Made by a program: the position numbers and the translations under genes
Notes under the pieces: generated by a model
The model's database searches: none
What the model was told of the DNA's origin: nothing
Seen by the model: only the letters and a program-made list of their open reading frames with translations
Assembly: GCF_024189295.1 (NCBI RefSeq)
Contig: NZ_JAIZEN010000005.1
Location: 186,001 to 250,000 of the forward strand
Reading direction: 5' to 3'
DNA from: Halobacillus sp. A1
GTDB lineage: Bacteria; Bacillota; Bacilli; Bacillales; Halobacillaceae
DNA length: 64,000 bases
In this document: positions 1-8,324 of the stretch, piece after piece
How positions within the stretch are numbered: position 1 is the stretch's first letter
Layout of the letters: each line of letters begins with the position of its first letter

Positions 1-20
1 ATATTGCTAACAAGGGGTGA

Positions 21-932
21 GTGCCATTGCATGCGATGATCAGAGTCACAGCCTTTATATTTCTAATTGCCATTATTGCAGGAGTACAGGATAAACATAC
101 AGTATCAACTTCTGCCGATGCAACGCTTTATGAAACGATAAAGGAAAAACGACAAGATTATTATATAGCTCCACAAAATGCAAAGATTGATAAGGTATGG
201 AAAAAAACACCTGGACTAAACGGACGGGACGTGAACGTAGATAAATCTTATCAAAATATGAAGGAAGATCGTAAATTCAATGAAAAGAAACTTGTGTATA
301 ACGAAATTTCACCTGAGATTTCACTCGAAGACTTACCAGCTGCCCCTATATATAAAGGACATGTTGATAAAAAAATGGTGAGTCTGCTGATCAATGTTTC
401 CTGGGGCGAGGAATATATCCCATCCATGCTGAAAACTTTCGCTTCACACCGGATCAAGGGGAATTTTTTTATAGATGGTGCATTCGCTAAAGATAATAAA
501 CAGCTGATGCAAATGATTGCAGAGGATGGTCATGTAATTGGCAGCCATGGGTATGGCCATCCAGACTTTTCTAAATTAGATGCATCTTCTGTTGAGAAGA
601 ACTTAGAATCGACTAATGAAATTCTCGAGGCGTTTACGGATGAAAATATAAAATGGTTTGCCCCTCCTTCTGGCAGCTTCTCCAATCAAACGGTAGAAAC
701 TGCGTATGCAATGAACATGGAGACTGTATTATGGTCTGTAGATACCATTGACTGGAGGAAACCCACAAAAGATGTGCTGATTGAAAGGGTGGTCAGTAAA
801 CTCCACAATGGAGCGACTATTTTGATGCATCCGACTGAAGTCACATCTGAAAGCCTCGATGATTTAATTAAAAGGATCAAAGAAGACTACAAGATTGTGG
901 AATATCCTCGTTTGATCAGTGAGAAAAGGTGA
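21..932 (+). CDS. ylxY: YlxY-like polysaccharide deacetylase-fold protein
   Basis: Predicted secreted or membrane-anchored protein of the polysaccharide deacetylase (NodB) fold, expected to act on the outer face of the cell. A hydrophobic signal/anchor spans about residues 8-22 and the deacetylase-like domain follows from about residue 118. The usual TFDDGP motif is replaced by NVSWGEE (125-131), so the catalytic Asp pair is missing, while SHGYGH (175-180), APPSG and the late LMHPT motif remain. That pattern is typical of YlxY and suggests altered or lost catalysis. The GTG at 21 follows AAGGGG closely; TTG at 27 has better spacing and is an alternative start. It precedes ymxH and the dipicolinate genes, as in B. 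subtilis. Confidence 0.85.
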   Translation: MPLHAMIRVTAFIFLIAIIAGVQDKHTVSTSADATLYETIKEKRQDYYIAPQNAKIDKVWKKTPGLNGRDVNVDKSYQNMKEDRKFNEKKLVYNEISPEISLEDLPAAPIYKGHVDKKMVSLLINVSWGEEYIPSMLKTFASHRIKGNFFIDGAFAKDNKQLMQMIAEDGHVIGSHGYGHPDFSKLDASSVEKNLESTNEILEAFTDENIKWFAPPSGSFSNQTVETAYAMNMETVLWSVDTIDWRKPTKDVLIERVVSKLHNGATILMHPTEVTSESLDDLIKRIKEDYKIVEYPRLISEKR

Positions 933-947
933 AGGGTGGCACATACG

Positions 948-1169
948 TTGAGACTCAGACATTTAGCTTCTAAAGAGGTTATTGATGTACGAGAAGGTAA
1001 AAAGCTCGGCATACTTGGCCAAGCGGATTTGACGATTGATCCTGACAGCGGCCGGATCCTTTCTTTAATCGTTTTGAACAGAGGCCTCTTTCATTCTAAA
1101 ACAGAAACTGTGATTGAGTGGGATTACGTTGAAATTATAGGTGAAGACACAATTTTAATAAGTAAATGA
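948..1169 (+). CDS. ymxH: YlmC/YmxH family PRC-barrel sporulation protein
   Basis: Small 73-residue PRC-barrel protein of the YlmC/YmxH family. Its biochemical role is unknown. I start it at TTG 948 because AGGGTGG lies 8 bases upstream and the resulting N-terminus MRLRHLASKEVIDV matches the usual family start. An earlier GTG at 936 would sit almost on top of the Shine-Dalgarno sequence. The GQADL segment and the C-terminal IGEDTILI strand are family-like. It lies just downstream of ylxY and is followed by a strong terminator, so the dipicolinate operon is transcribed separately. Confidence 0.8.
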   Translation: MRLRHLASKEVIDVREGKKLGILGQADLTIDPDSGRILSLIVLNRGLFHSKTETVIEWDYVEIIGEDTILISK

Positions 1170-1197
1170 GCTGTGACTCCATGTCACAGCTTTTTTT
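1169..1197 (+). terminator. Terminator after ymxH
   Basis: A 9-bp perfect stem (AGCTGTGAC / GTCACAGCT) with a 5-base loop is followed by seven T residues. It overlaps the last base of the ymxH stop codon and separates ylxY-ymxH from dpaA. Confidence 0.9.
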
Positions 1198-1235
1198 ATG
1201 GAGTCATAAGCTACTTGAAGGTAGAGGTTCGAGCA

Positions 1236-1263
1236 CACTTAAAAAGGTGAAATGCATACGATA
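1236..1263 (+). promoter_or_regulatory. Putative sigma-K promoter of dpaA-dpaB
   Basis: CATACGATA at 1255-1263 matches the sigma-K -10 consensus CATANNNTA exactly. An AC at 1237-1238 lies 16 bases upstream, where the short sigma-K -35 element is expected. The spoVF (dpaAB) operon of B. subtilis is known to be expressed by sigma-K in the mother cell. That the site is active here is inference. Confidence 0.65.
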
Positions 1264-1301
1264 CAAGGAGATGAAACCTAATAAAAAGGAGACTTCACGG
1301 C

Positions 1302-2195
1302 ATGCTAACTGGACACCATGTGGCCGTCATAGGGGGCGACGCCCGCCAAATTGAAATTATAAGAAGATTGCATGAGTGGGATGCTCATGTATATTTAGCT
1401 GGTTTTGATCAATTAAACGGTAGTTTTACTGAATGTATCGAGCTTGATTTTAGTGGTCCTCAGGCAGAACAGCTTGATGCTCTCATTCTTCCCATTGCAG
1501 GTACGGATGAAAATGGAAACATTGATGGGATATTTACGAACAAGATGCTCAGCCTAACCGCCGAATGGCTCAAAAGAACACCTTTCCACTGCCAAATCTA
1601 TACGGGTATCGCTAATCAAACATTAAAAGACTTAGCTGCTAAGGCAGAGAGGGAACTAATTTCATTGATGGATCGTGACGATGTAGCCATATACAACTCC
1701 ATTCCTACTGTCGAAGGAACGATTATGATGGCCATACAACATACGGATTTTACAATTCACGGATCTAATGTCATTATCCTGGGTCTCGGAAGGGTAGGAA
1801 TGAGCCTGGCTCGTGCTTTTGATCAATTAGGGGCTAAAGTGACGGTAGGAGTTCGTTCTTCGGCTGGAGCAGCCCGGGTACACGAAATGGGGATGCAGTC
1901 ACTTGATATGAGGAGCATGGAAAACTTGGAATTTAATTGTGACTATTTGATAAACACAGTACCTGCCCCTGTGGTAGATGCATCAGTGATCAAAAAGTTA
2001 CCTTCTCACTGTCTCATTTTAGATTTAGCTTCTAAACCAGGTGGTGCAGATTTTCGTTATGCTGAAAAGCGCGGAATCAAAGCGATTTTGGTTCCTGGAC
2101 TTCCCGGAATCGTAGCCCCGAAAACGGCTGGGAAAATAGTTGCGAATGTCATTTGCAGAAAACTTCAGGAAAATAACCGAAAGGCGGATGAATAA
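1302..2195 (+). CDS. dpaA: Dipicolinate synthase subunit A
   Basis: Subunit A of dipicolinate synthase, which with DpaB converts a lysine-pathway intermediate to dipicolinic acid in the mother cell; the product is then loaded into the spore core. Length 297 residues is typical. Visible features are the N-terminal VAVIGGDARQIE segment, the conserved YNSIPTVEGT block (131-140) and a Rossmann nucleotide-binding motif GLGRVG (161-166). The C-terminal VPGLPGIVAPKTAG block is characteristic of SpoVFA. ATG 1302 follows AAAGGAG. Its stop codon overlaps the dpaB start by one base, implying translational coupling. A sigma-K-like promoter lies upstream. Confidence 0.97.
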   Translation: MLTGHHVAVIGGDARQIEIIRRLHEWDAHVYLAGFDQLNGSFTECIELDFSGPQAEQLDALILPIAGTDENGNIDGIFTNKMLSLTAEWLKRTPFHCQIYTGIANQTLKDLAAKAERELISLMDRDDVAIYNSIPTVEGTIMMAIQHTDFTIHGSNVIILGLGRVGMSLARAFDQLGAKVTVGVRSSAGAARVHEMGMQSLDMRSMENLEFNCDYLINTVPAPVVDASVIKKLPSHCLILDLASKPGGADFRYAEKRGIKAILVPGLPGIVAPKTAGKIVANVICRKLQENNRKADE

Positions 2196-2791
2196 TGACT
2201 AGTTTAAAGGGAAAAACAATAGGATTTGGCCTTACCGGTTCTCATTGTACGTACCATGAGGTTTTTCCTATTTTACAAAAATTAAAAGATTTAGGAGCTA
2301 CTATTGTTCCAGTGTTATCAAATACTGTGCAAAAAACGGATACACGATTCGGTGAAGCTAAAGAGCATATTGAAACGATTGAGAAGATTACGGGGGAAAA
2401 GATCATCATGACGATTCCAGATGCAGAGCCTTTAGGACCGACAAGGCCATTGGACTGTATGGTCATAGCCCCTATGACAGGGAACTCCACTAGTAAATTT
2501 GCAAATGCATTAACAGATTCGCCCGTATTGATGGCAGCTAAAGCTACATTACGTAATGGGAAGCCGGTAGTACTTGCGATTTCTACAAACGATGCGTTAG
2601 GATTAAACGGAGTGAATGTTATGAAATTAATGGCTGCTAAAAACATTTATTTTGTTCCATTCGGGCAGGATCATCCATACAAAAAGCCAAATTCATTGGT
2701 TTCTGATATGACGCTGATTCCAGAAACGATTGAAGCGGCTTTAGATGGAAAGCAGAAGCAGCCTGTCTTAATTGAAAGGTACAAATCTTAA
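2195..2791 (+). CDS. dpaB: Dipicolinate synthase subunit B (flavoprotein)
   Basis: Subunit B of dipicolinate synthase, a flavoprotein of the HFCD (phosphopantothenoylcysteine decarboxylase-like) fold. The N-terminal GLTGSHCT motif (12-19) and the APMTGNSTSKFANA block are the FMN-binding segments expected for the family. Length 198 residues is normal. It starts on an ATG sharing one base with the dpaA stop, so both subunits should be made together. The next genes (asd, dapG, dapA) supply the dihydrodipicolinate-pathway substrate, which explains the clustering. Confidence 0.96.
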   Translation: MTSLKGKTIGFGLTGSHCTYHEVFPILQKLKDLGATIVPVLSNTVQKTDTRFGEAKEHIETIEKITGEKIIMTIPDAEPLGPTRPLDCMVIAPMTGNSTSKFANALTDSPVLMAAKATLRNGKPVVLAISTNDALGLNGVNVMKLMAAKNIYFVPFGQDHPYKKPNSLVSDMTLIPETIEAALDGKQKQPVLIERYKS

Positions 2792-2806
2792 ATCTCTTAA
2801 ATTCGT

Positions 2807-2835
2807 TCCAGTTTTTACTACACTTATGGTAAAAT
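2807..2835 (+). promoter_or_regulatory. Candidate vegetative promoter of asd-dapG-dapA
   Basis: TAAAAT at 2830-2835 is preceded by TG one base upstream (extended -10). The -35 region is poor. This would let the lysine genes be expressed independently of sporulation. Assigned by position and the extended -10 only. Confidence 0.4.
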
Positions 2836-2893
2836 AAGAAATAGTGACTTTAAGCGACAAACCAATTTCAACAATCAGGAAAGGGGATACATT

Positions 2894-3940
2894 ATGACAC
2901 AATCAAACCAATATAACATAGCCGTAGTAGGTGCCACAGGGGCGGTCGGACAAAAAATGCTGGAAACGCTGGAAGACCGAAGCTTTCCTATTAAAGAGCT
3001 GAAATTATTGTCGTCCAGCCGTTCAGCAGGGACAAAAATGACGTTCAAAGGAACAGAGTACACTCTTGAAGAAGCAACGCCTGAGAGCTTTGAAAATATC
3101 GATATCGCGCTATTCTCAGCAGGCGGATCTGTTTCTAAGAAACTAGCACCTGAAGCAGTGAAACGCGGAGCACTCGTAATAGACAATACAAGTGCTTACC
3201 GAATGGATGAAAGCGTGCCGTTAGTTGTACCTGAAGTGAACGAAGCGGATATCCAAAACCATAACGGAATTATCGCAAACCCTAATTGTTCCACGATCCA
3301 AATGGTTGCCGCGCTAGAACCAATCAAACAAAACTTAGGTCTCAGCCGCGTAATTGTTTCTACTTATCAGGCTGTGTCTGGTGCTGGAAACGAAGCAGCA
3401 GATGAACTGCGTCAACAATCTCAATCATTTTTAAATGGTGAAGAATTAGAAGCTAACATCCTTCCTGTGGGCGGTGATGAGAAGCATTACCCAATCGCTT
3501 TTAATGCCCTCCCGCAAATAGATAAATTCCAGGAAAATGGATACACTTTCGAAGAAATGAAAATGATCAATGAAACGAAAAAAATCATGCATGCTCCCAA
3601 ACTTCAAGTTGCGGCTACTTGTGTACGTCTGCCTTTCTTCACTTCACATGCAGAGAGTGTGTACGTTGAGGTAGATCAAAAAGGAGTGACTGTCGATCAA
3701 TTAAAAGCTTTGATCAGTAAAGCAGAAGGAATCGTACTAGAGGATGATCCTGCAAACCAGTCTTACCCTACACCTTTAAGCTCAGCCGGTAAGCGTGATG
3801 TTTTCGTCGGACGTATAAGAAAAGACCTTGATCACGAAAATGGTTTCCACCTTTGGGTAGTCTCTGATAATTTACTTAAAGGAGCTGCTTGGAATTCTGT
3901 GCAAATCGCTGAGAGAGTCATAGCCAATCAGTGGTTGTAA
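2894..3940 (+). CDS. asd: Aspartate-semialdehyde dehydrogenase
   Basis: Reduces aspartyl-phosphate to aspartate semialdehyde with NADPH, the branch point to diaminopimelate/lysine, threonine and methionine. The 348-residue protein has the N-terminal dinucleotide motif GATGAVG (13-19) and the catalytic cysteine in NPNCST (C132). SAGGS (76-80) is the expected phosphate-binding segment. ATG 2894 follows AGGAAAGGGG. It is the first gene of an asd-dapG-dapA cluster with gaps of under 25 bases. Confidence 0.97.
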   Translation: MTQSNQYNIAVVGATGAVGQKMLETLEDRSFPIKELKLLSSSRSAGTKMTFKGTEYTLEEATPESFENIDIALFSAGGSVSKKLAPEAVKRGALVIDNTSAYRMDESVPLVVPEVNEADIQNHNGIIANPNCSTIQMVAALEPIKQNLGLSRVIVSTYQAVSGAGNEAADELRQQSQSFLNGEELEANILPVGGDEKHYPIAFNALPQIDKFQENGYTFEEMKMINETKKIMHAPKLQVAATCVRLPFFTSHAESVYVEVDQKGVTVDQLKALISKAEGIVLEDDPANQSYPTPLSSAGKRDVFVGRIRKDLDHENGFHLWVVSDNLLKGAAWNSVQIAERVIANQWL

Positions 3941-3962
3941 TCTGAATAGTTGAGGTGTGAAC

Positions 3963-5183
3963 ATGAAAATACTTGTACAAAAATTCGGTGGTACATCCGT
4001 GCGGGATCATGATGGAAGATCCCGTGCGATCACCCATATTAAATCGGCAATCAATGATGGATATAAAGTCGTTGTTACAGTTTCAGCGATGGGGCGAAAG
4101 GGAGATCCTTACGCAACAGATACTTTGCTCGGACTGGTAGAACATCCGTCATCTAAAATAACGTCACGAGAGCAGGATATGCTGATGTCTTGCGGTGAAA
4201 CGATATCTTCGGTCGTGTTCGCCCATGAACTTTTAGATTCCGGAATCCGTGCGGCCAGCCTTTCAGGAGCTGCCGCAGGTTTCTTGACGAACGATGATTT
4301 TACAAGGGCGAAAATTTTGCGGATGGATACGAGTCGTCTATTATCTGAACTGCAACAAAATGATGTCGTCGTTGTCGCTGGCTTTCAAGGGAAAACTGAA
4401 GGGGGAGACGTGACGACGATCGGCCGCGGAGGAAGTGATACGAGTGCAGCAGCTCTTGGTGCTGCCCTTAAAGCTGACTATATTGATATCTTTACAGATG
4501 TCGATGGAATTATGACAGCTGATCCTCGTATTGTAGAGTCGGCACGAGCTCTTCATGCTGTTACTTATAATGAAATTTGTAATTTAGCATATCAGGGAGC
4601 AAAAGTCATTCATCCTAGAGCCGTTGAAATTGCGATGCATGCTAAGGTACCTATGCGTGTTAGATCCACCTATTCAGACTTGCCAGGTACGTTGGTTGCC
4701 GCTTCAAGAGAGGGCGAAGCGGGGAATGACATTCCTGATCGTCTAGTTACGGGAATCGCTCATATGGCTGGTATATCGCAAATCAAAGTTCAATCAAAAG
4801 AGGACTCTTCCAAGTTGCAGTCTGAAGTGTTTAAATCGATGGCAGAAGCAAACATATCCGTCGACTTTATTAATATTTCTCCAAGTGGCGTAAGCTATAC
4901 CATAGACAGCATTTATACTCACCAGGCGTTGCAGATTCTGACGGACTTAGGGTATGAACCTGATATCAGAGAGGGATGTGCCAAAGTCTCTACAGTAGGT
5001 GCAGGTATTACCGGGGTACCCGGTGTGACGGCGAAAATTGTGCAGACACTTATTGAACGAGGCGTGCAGATTTTGCAATCAGCAGACTCGCATACCACTA
5101 TATGGGTACTTATCAAAGATGAAGATTTAATTCAGGCTGTAAATGCTTTACACGATATTTTTGAATTAAATGTGGAAAAATGA
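3963..5183 (+). CDS. dapG: Aspartate kinase I (DapG type)
   Basis: Phosphorylates aspartate, the first step of the aspartate family pathway. KFGGTS (7-12) is the kinase signature, GRGGSDTSA is the nucleotide-binding block, and two ACT domains fill the C-terminal third, where diaminopimelate or lysine feedback is expected. I use ATG 3963 rather than GTG 3957 because the GAGGTG Shine-Dalgarno overlaps that GTG. The 406-residue protein matches the DapG isozyme that in B. subtilis is encoded beside asd and dapA and linked to dipicolinate and cell-wall supply. Confidence 0.95.
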   Translation: MKILVQKFGGTSVRDHDGRSRAITHIKSAINDGYKVVVTVSAMGRKGDPYATDTLLGLVEHPSSKITSREQDMLMSCGETISSVVFAHELLDSGIRAASLSGAAAGFLTNDDFTRAKILRMDTSRLLSELQQNDVVVVAGFQGKTEGGDVTTIGRGGSDTSAAALGAALKADYIDIFTDVDGIMTADPRIVESARALHAVTYNEICNLAYQGAKVIHPRAVEIAMHAKVPMRVRSTYSDLPGTLVAASREGEAGNDIPDRLVTGIAHMAGISQIKVQSKEDSSKLQSEVFKSMAEANISVDFINISPSGVSYTIDSIYTHQALQILTDLGYEPDIREGCAKVSTVGAGITGVPGVTAKIVQTLIERGVQILQSADSHTTIWVLIKDEDLIQAVNALHDIFELNVEK

Positions 5184-5198
5184 AAGGGGATTTAGGTC

Positions 5199-6086
5199 GT
5201 GGATTTCGGAAAAGTACTAACTGCTATGGTCACTCCTTTTGACCAACATGGCAATGTGGACCTAAAGAAAACTTCCAGCCTTGTGGAGTATTTAATAGAT
5301 CACGGAACAGATGGATTAGTTGTAGCAGGAACAACAGGAGAATCTCCGACCTTGACTACGGAAGAAAAGCTGGCTCTATTCAGCCACGTCGTCAAAGCCG
5401 TTAACGGCCGGATTCCGGTTATAGCCGGAACCGGCAGTAATAATACACAACAATCCATTGAGCTGTCAAAAAGAGCAGAACAAACAGGCGTAGATGGGAT
5501 CATGCTTGTTACCCCTTATTACAACAAACCCAATCAGCGTGGTATGTATGAACATTTTAAAACCATTGCCGAATCGGTCTTGAAACCCGTCATGCTCTAC
5601 AACATTCCTGGGCGGTCTGCTGTACGGCTGGATGTATCAACTATAATTGAGCTTTCAAGGGTTCCTAATATTGTCTCCGTCAAAGAGGCTACAGGCGATT
5701 TGGATAGTATGGCTCAAATTATCGATCAAACCGATGAAACGTTTTCTTTGTATAGTGGAGATGACAGTTTGACTTTGCCTATCTATGCTATCGGAGGGCA
5801 TGGGGTAGTATCTGTTTCCGCTCATGTGGTAGGGAAAGAAATGAAGGAAATGCTGCGTTTATTTGATGAAGGAAAGAATTCTGAAGCGGCAAAGCTGCAC
5901 AGAAAACTGATTCCATTATTCAAAGGGATGTTCAGCGCTCCTTCTCCAGCTCCGGTGAAGGCGGGCCTTCAAATGAAAGGACTGGATACCGGCGGCGTTC
6001 GACTCCCGCTTGTACCACTCACTCAAGAAGAACGACTCGCCATCCAATTTTTAATGGAACATTTCAAACAAGAAACAGCAAAGTGA
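5199..6086 (+). CDS. dapA: 4-hydroxy-tetrahydrodipicolinate synthase
   Basis: Condenses pyruvate with aspartate semialdehyde, the first committed step to diaminopimelate, lysine and dipicolinate. The Schiff-base lysine is K162 in SVKEATGD, Y134 is in MLYNIPGR, and TTGES (45-49) binds the pyruvate carboxylate. The 295-residue length is typical. It starts with GTG 8 bases after AAAGGGGA. Its last codons and stop form the left arm of its own terminator, and that segment is repeated 1.1 kb downstream. Confidence 0.97.
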   Translation: MDFGKVLTAMVTPFDQHGNVDLKKTSSLVEYLIDHGTDGLVVAGTTGESPTLTTEEKLALFSHVVKAVNGRIPVIAGTGSNNTQQSIELSKRAEQTGVDGIMLVTPYYNKPNQRGMYEHFKTIAESVLKPVMLYNIPGRSAVRLDVSTIIELSRVPNIVSVKEATGDLDSMAQIIDQTDETFSLYSGDDSLTLPIYAIGGHGVVSVSAHVVGKEMKEMLRLFDEGKNSEAAKLHRKLIPLFKGMFSAPSPAPVKAGLQMKGLDTGGVRLPLVPLTQEERLAIQFLMEHFKQETAK

Positions 6087-6102
6087 GCTTTGCTGTTTTT
6101 TT
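6074..6102 (+). terminator. dapA terminator, left copy of a 28-bp direct repeat
   Basis: AACAGCAAAG / CTTTGCTGTT form a perfect 10-bp stem around TGAG, the dapA stop region, followed by T7. A 27/28 identical copy lies at 7182-7209 in the same orientation. Confidence 0.9.
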
Positions 6103-6303
6103 ACTGTTATAAAAGAGTAGAAACGGTTCTGTTCTTCATTTAGAATGCTTGGAAAAAACTTGCATTTCGCCAGCGTTCTTTCAATGTTGTCCGTAAAATG
6201 CACCTTATAAATTAGTCGCATTAAAAAGTTGAATTTCAGTTGTTCCACTAACGCTCCGCTCCCTTTAGTGGAAGACTCAGTTTCGAGACATAATGAGAAT
6301 CTA

Positions 6304-6424
6304 GGGGCTCCGGGAAACGGATCGCTTTCCGGGGGGCGGACGCTGAGCCTCCTCGAGCTTTCGCTCTCCGGGGTCTCACCTGTCCAGCTCCTCCCCCAGG
6401 AGTCTCACCGTTTCCCTCCGCCCC
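6304..6424 (-). repeat. Palindromic interspersed repeat, copy 1 (reverse orientation)
   Basis: GC-rich element with imperfect inverted termini: GGGAAACGG at 6312-6320 pairs with CCGTTTCCC at 6408-6416, and the flanking GGGG/CCCC extend the pairing. Its reverse complement aligns by eye with the element at 6732-6852 through shared blocks GAGACTCCTG, GGTGAGA, CCCGGA, GAGGA-GCTCA and CGGAAAGCGA. It resembles palindromic repeats commonly scattered in Bacillaceae genomes; I assign no family name. Confidence 0.75.
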
Positions 6425-6597
6425 TTTGCCATATAGGTTTCTCGGAACAGCTTCAAGAAAAGATGAACAGCCATGTTAAAAAACTTGCTGCAGAGCGCTA
6501 TATTCTCACCGGACAGTCCTATAGAAGACGCTGCTTCTTGGTAAAAGTTTTTTTCATTTGCTGTGATTGAGGTGGTTAAAAAGCTGCTTGAATTCTT

Positions 6598-6672
6598 AAT
6601 TAAATAAGCGCTGAAGCTTAATAGTACTCCAGTGGTCTATGCCAATTGTTCAGGTAGCTTACTTATTTAATT
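6598..6672. repeat. AT-rich inverted repeat
   Basis: AATTAAATAAG at 6598-6608 and CTTATTTAATT at 6662-6672 are perfect 11-bp inverted arms about 53 bases apart. No gene or promoter role is visible. Confidence 0.5.
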
Positions 6673-6731
6673 TCTCCGAATGTTGGTCCATGAGAACTAA
6701 TTTCTTAGTTCCGTCTCTCACATTTAAATAA

Positions 6732-6852
6732 GGTGGTTTTAGGAATGGGCGAGACTCCTGTGGGAAGAGAGTGATTGGTGAGATCCCGGAAGGCGAAGCC
6801 TGAGGAAGCTCACTGCACTCCCACGGAAAGCGAGTCCATTCCTAAAACCATC
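6732..6852 (+). repeat. Palindromic interspersed repeat, copy 2
   Basis: The ends GGTGGTTTTAGGAATGG and CCATTCCTAAAACCATC are near-perfect inverted repeats enclosing a core that contains GAGACTCCTG, GGTGAGATCCCGGAAGGCGA and CGGAAAGCGAG. It is the same family as 6304-6424 in the opposite orientation. A weaker relative lies near 57139-57300. Confidence 0.8.
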
Positions 6853-6886
6853 TTCTTCTCATTACGATGACGGAACAGCAAAGATC

Positions 6887-6980
6887 CCACAGGAAAGCGA
6901 GTAGCTTCACAACAACCCCTGACTCTCAACACGGCAACGAACTCATACTATCTCGAATTCAAGTCTTCAACTATTCTGCC
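6887..6980 (+). repeat. Dispersed repeat, copy A
   Basis: The segment beginning near GTAGCTTC at 6899 aligns with 58600-58682 at roughly 70-75% identity by eye over about 82 bases, with conserved blocks GACTCTCAA, GGCAACGAA and TATCTCGA. Both copies can be read as TTPDSQ-GNEL-LSR in one frame, but neither has a ribosome site. I therefore call it a repeat and not a gene. Confidence 0.6.
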
Positions 6981-7181
6981 CGTTTGTTTAAGAAGGCTCT
7001 TTCACAGTTTTTGTATCAAATGACTTTGAATACAGCTTTCATGGTAGGAGATTAAACAAGTGAAGGTAATCTAATTTACAGGTGGCAATGTATTACAACA
7101 GGAATGGATACTCCAAGCTATGTAATATACCATTGATAAATATCTATACACCTTCCAAGATGTCTAACAAGTTATATTGGC

Positions 7182-7209
7182 AACAGCAAAGTGAGCTTTT
7201 CTGTTTTTT
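7182..7209 (+). repeat. Right copy of the 28-bp dapA-terminator direct repeat
   Basis: Differs from the dapA 3' end (6074-6101) at one base (CTTTTCTG for CTTTGCTG). It reproduces the dapA final codons, stop and terminator stem about 60 bases before the tepA start, which suggests that the intervening DNA was inserted or that the boundary was duplicated. Confidence 0.85.
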
Positions 7210-7267
7210 GTATGAATCTTTTTTTCTGTCTCATACTAAAGAAAAGACAGAAAGGGGCATGAAAAAG

Positions 7268-8014
7268 ATGAATGATTTCCATGAACATGAACAAAACGAG
7301 CCCTCCAAGGATCCTTCTAAAGAAAAAGATCAATCTTCCGTAGTAGACAAAATTCAACAGCTCGGCCAGTCAAATGTACCCCAAGCTGGAGATTCGAATA
7401 TTCACGTCCTGCCGATTATTGGTCAAGTTGAAGGTCATGTACAATTACCCGCTCAAAACAAAACAACGAAATATGAGCATTTGATTCCCCAGTTGATAGC
7501 CATTGAGCAAAATCCTAAAATTGAAGGACTGGTCGTACTGCTCAATACTGTAGGAGGAGACGTAGAAGCAGGCCTTGCCATATCTGAAATGATAACCTCT
7601 CTGTCAAAGCCTTCTGTATCCATCGTATTAGGAGGAGGACATTCTATAGGAGTCCCAATTGCCGTTGCAGCTGATTATTCATTTATTGCTGAAACAGCAA
7701 CGATGACCATTCATCCTATTCGTTTAAATGGACTAGTCATTGGGGTGCCCCAGACTTTTGAGTATATGGATAAAATGCAAGATCGCGTCGTTAACTTCGT
7801 GACGAGGCATTCGAATGTGGAAGAAGAAAAGTTCAAAGAACTCATGTTTGAAAAGGGTAACTTGTCCCGGGATATCGGCACGAACGTTGTCGGACAACAG
7901 GCTGTGGATGTGGGACTCATTGATGCAGTAGGCGGAGTTAAAGAGGCTATGAAGAAGCTGAATGAGTATATCGAGCAAAATAAAGGTCCTAATGAAGAGA
8001 AGGTAGTGCAATGA
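7268..8014 (+). CDS. tepA: TepA, ClpP-like serine protease-fold protein
   Basis: ClpP/crotonase-fold protease-like protein called translocation-enhancing protein TepA in Bacillus; its exact substrates are unsettled. The catalytic Ser is S126 in GGGHSIG and the His is H149 in TIHP. The [13 protein letters not shown] block (93-105) supports the assignment. The charged N-terminus of about 45 residues is low-complexity and acidic, as in homologues. The ATG at 7268 lies 10 bases after AAAGGGG and gives 248 residues. The ATG at 7259 is too close to the ribosome site, and extension further upstream runs into the repeat island. It overlaps ylzJ by four bases. Confidence 0.93.
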   Translation: MNDFHEHEQNEPSKDPSKEKDQSSVVDKIQQLGQSNVPQAGDSNIHVLPIIGQVEGHVQLPAQNKTTKYEHLIPQLIAIEQNPKIEGLVVLLNTVGGDVEAGLAISEMITSLSKPSVSIVLGGGHSIGVPIAVAADYSFIAETATMTIHPIRLNGLVIGVPQTFEYMDKMQDRVVNFVTRHSNVEEEKFKELMFEKGNLSRDIGTNVVGQQAVDVGLIDAVGGVKEAMKKLNEYIEQNKGPNEEKVVQ

Positions 8015-8220
8015 CCATTTTATATACTCCTTTGAGTGAATATGACATCTTTCCGCAAACTAATACGGATTTTTCCATCGTCTACGAGAATCGCAATAAC
8101 TGCAAAGTGAAATGTCATGACTATGGAGATGGAAAAAGACAGATCGTTCAATTGCTTTCGACGGATCCACAAGATTTCATGGATCCAACTTTACAGCCAG
8201 GACAATGGCTGGACTACTAA
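8011..8220 (+). CDS. ylzJ: YlzJ-like small protein
   Basis: A 69-residue soluble protein of the YlzJ family with unknown function. Recognised by its N-terminus [15 protein letters not shown], its C-terminal QPGQWLDY, and its position between tepA and spoIIIE. Its ATG overlaps the tepA stop (ATGA), so it is translationally coupled to tepA. Confidence 0.8.
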   Translation: MTILYTPLSEYDIFPQTNTDFSIVYENRNNCKVKCHDYGDGKRQIVQLLSTDPQDFMDPTLQPGQWLDY

Positions 8221-8234
8221 CATTTATCTTCCTG

Positions 8235-8243
8235 TGATATAAT
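8235..8243 (+). promoter_or_regulatory. Extended -10 promoter before spoIIIE
   Basis: TGATATAAT at 8235-8243 is a perfect extended -10 (TGnTATAAT). No good -35 is visible. It lies about 80 bases before the spoIIIE start, after the ylzJ stop. Confidence 0.55.
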
Positions 8244-8260
8244 GAAGTGAGCCGTACACT

Positions 8261-8296
8261 AGGATGTCGCCTGCTGAAAATCAGCGTCGGCATCCT
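8261..8296 (+). other. Nested hairpin in the spoIIIE leader
   Basis: AGGATGTCG pairs with CGGCATCCT (one wobble), enclosing GCTGA-AAA-TCAGC. It has no T-run and therefore is not an obvious terminator. It lies between the promoter and the ribosome site. Confidence 0.5.
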
Positions 8297-8324
8297 ATTC
8301 TTTTCAACTGAGGAGGTGTCACTT

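Larger units (their letters stand above)
6087..7258. other. Gene-free repeat island between dapA and tepA
   Basis: About 1.17 kb with no supported protein gene. B. subtilis has rnjB (RNase J2) between dapA and tepA; nothing similar is visible here. Short open frames in this stretch lack ribosome sites and coincide with palindromic repeats. It contains an inverted repeat at 6243-6273, a 121-bp palindromic element (6304-6424), an AT-rich inverted repeat (6598-6672), a second palindromic element (6732-6852) and a dispersed repeat near 6898-6980. It is bounded by direct copies of the dapA terminator. Confidence 0.75.

Noticed and set aside
6229-6570. 113-codon open frame in the dapA-tepA gap
   Set aside because: It runs through a palindromic interspersed repeat, is Ser/Pro/Arg-rich as expected of GC-rich repeat DNA, and has no ribosome site.
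6867-7055. 62-codon frame sharing TTPDSQ-GNEL with a frame at 58539-58748
   Set aside because: Neither frame has a ribosome site or clear start, and similarity extends at the DNA level with indels outside the block. Treated as a dispersed repeat and reported as such.
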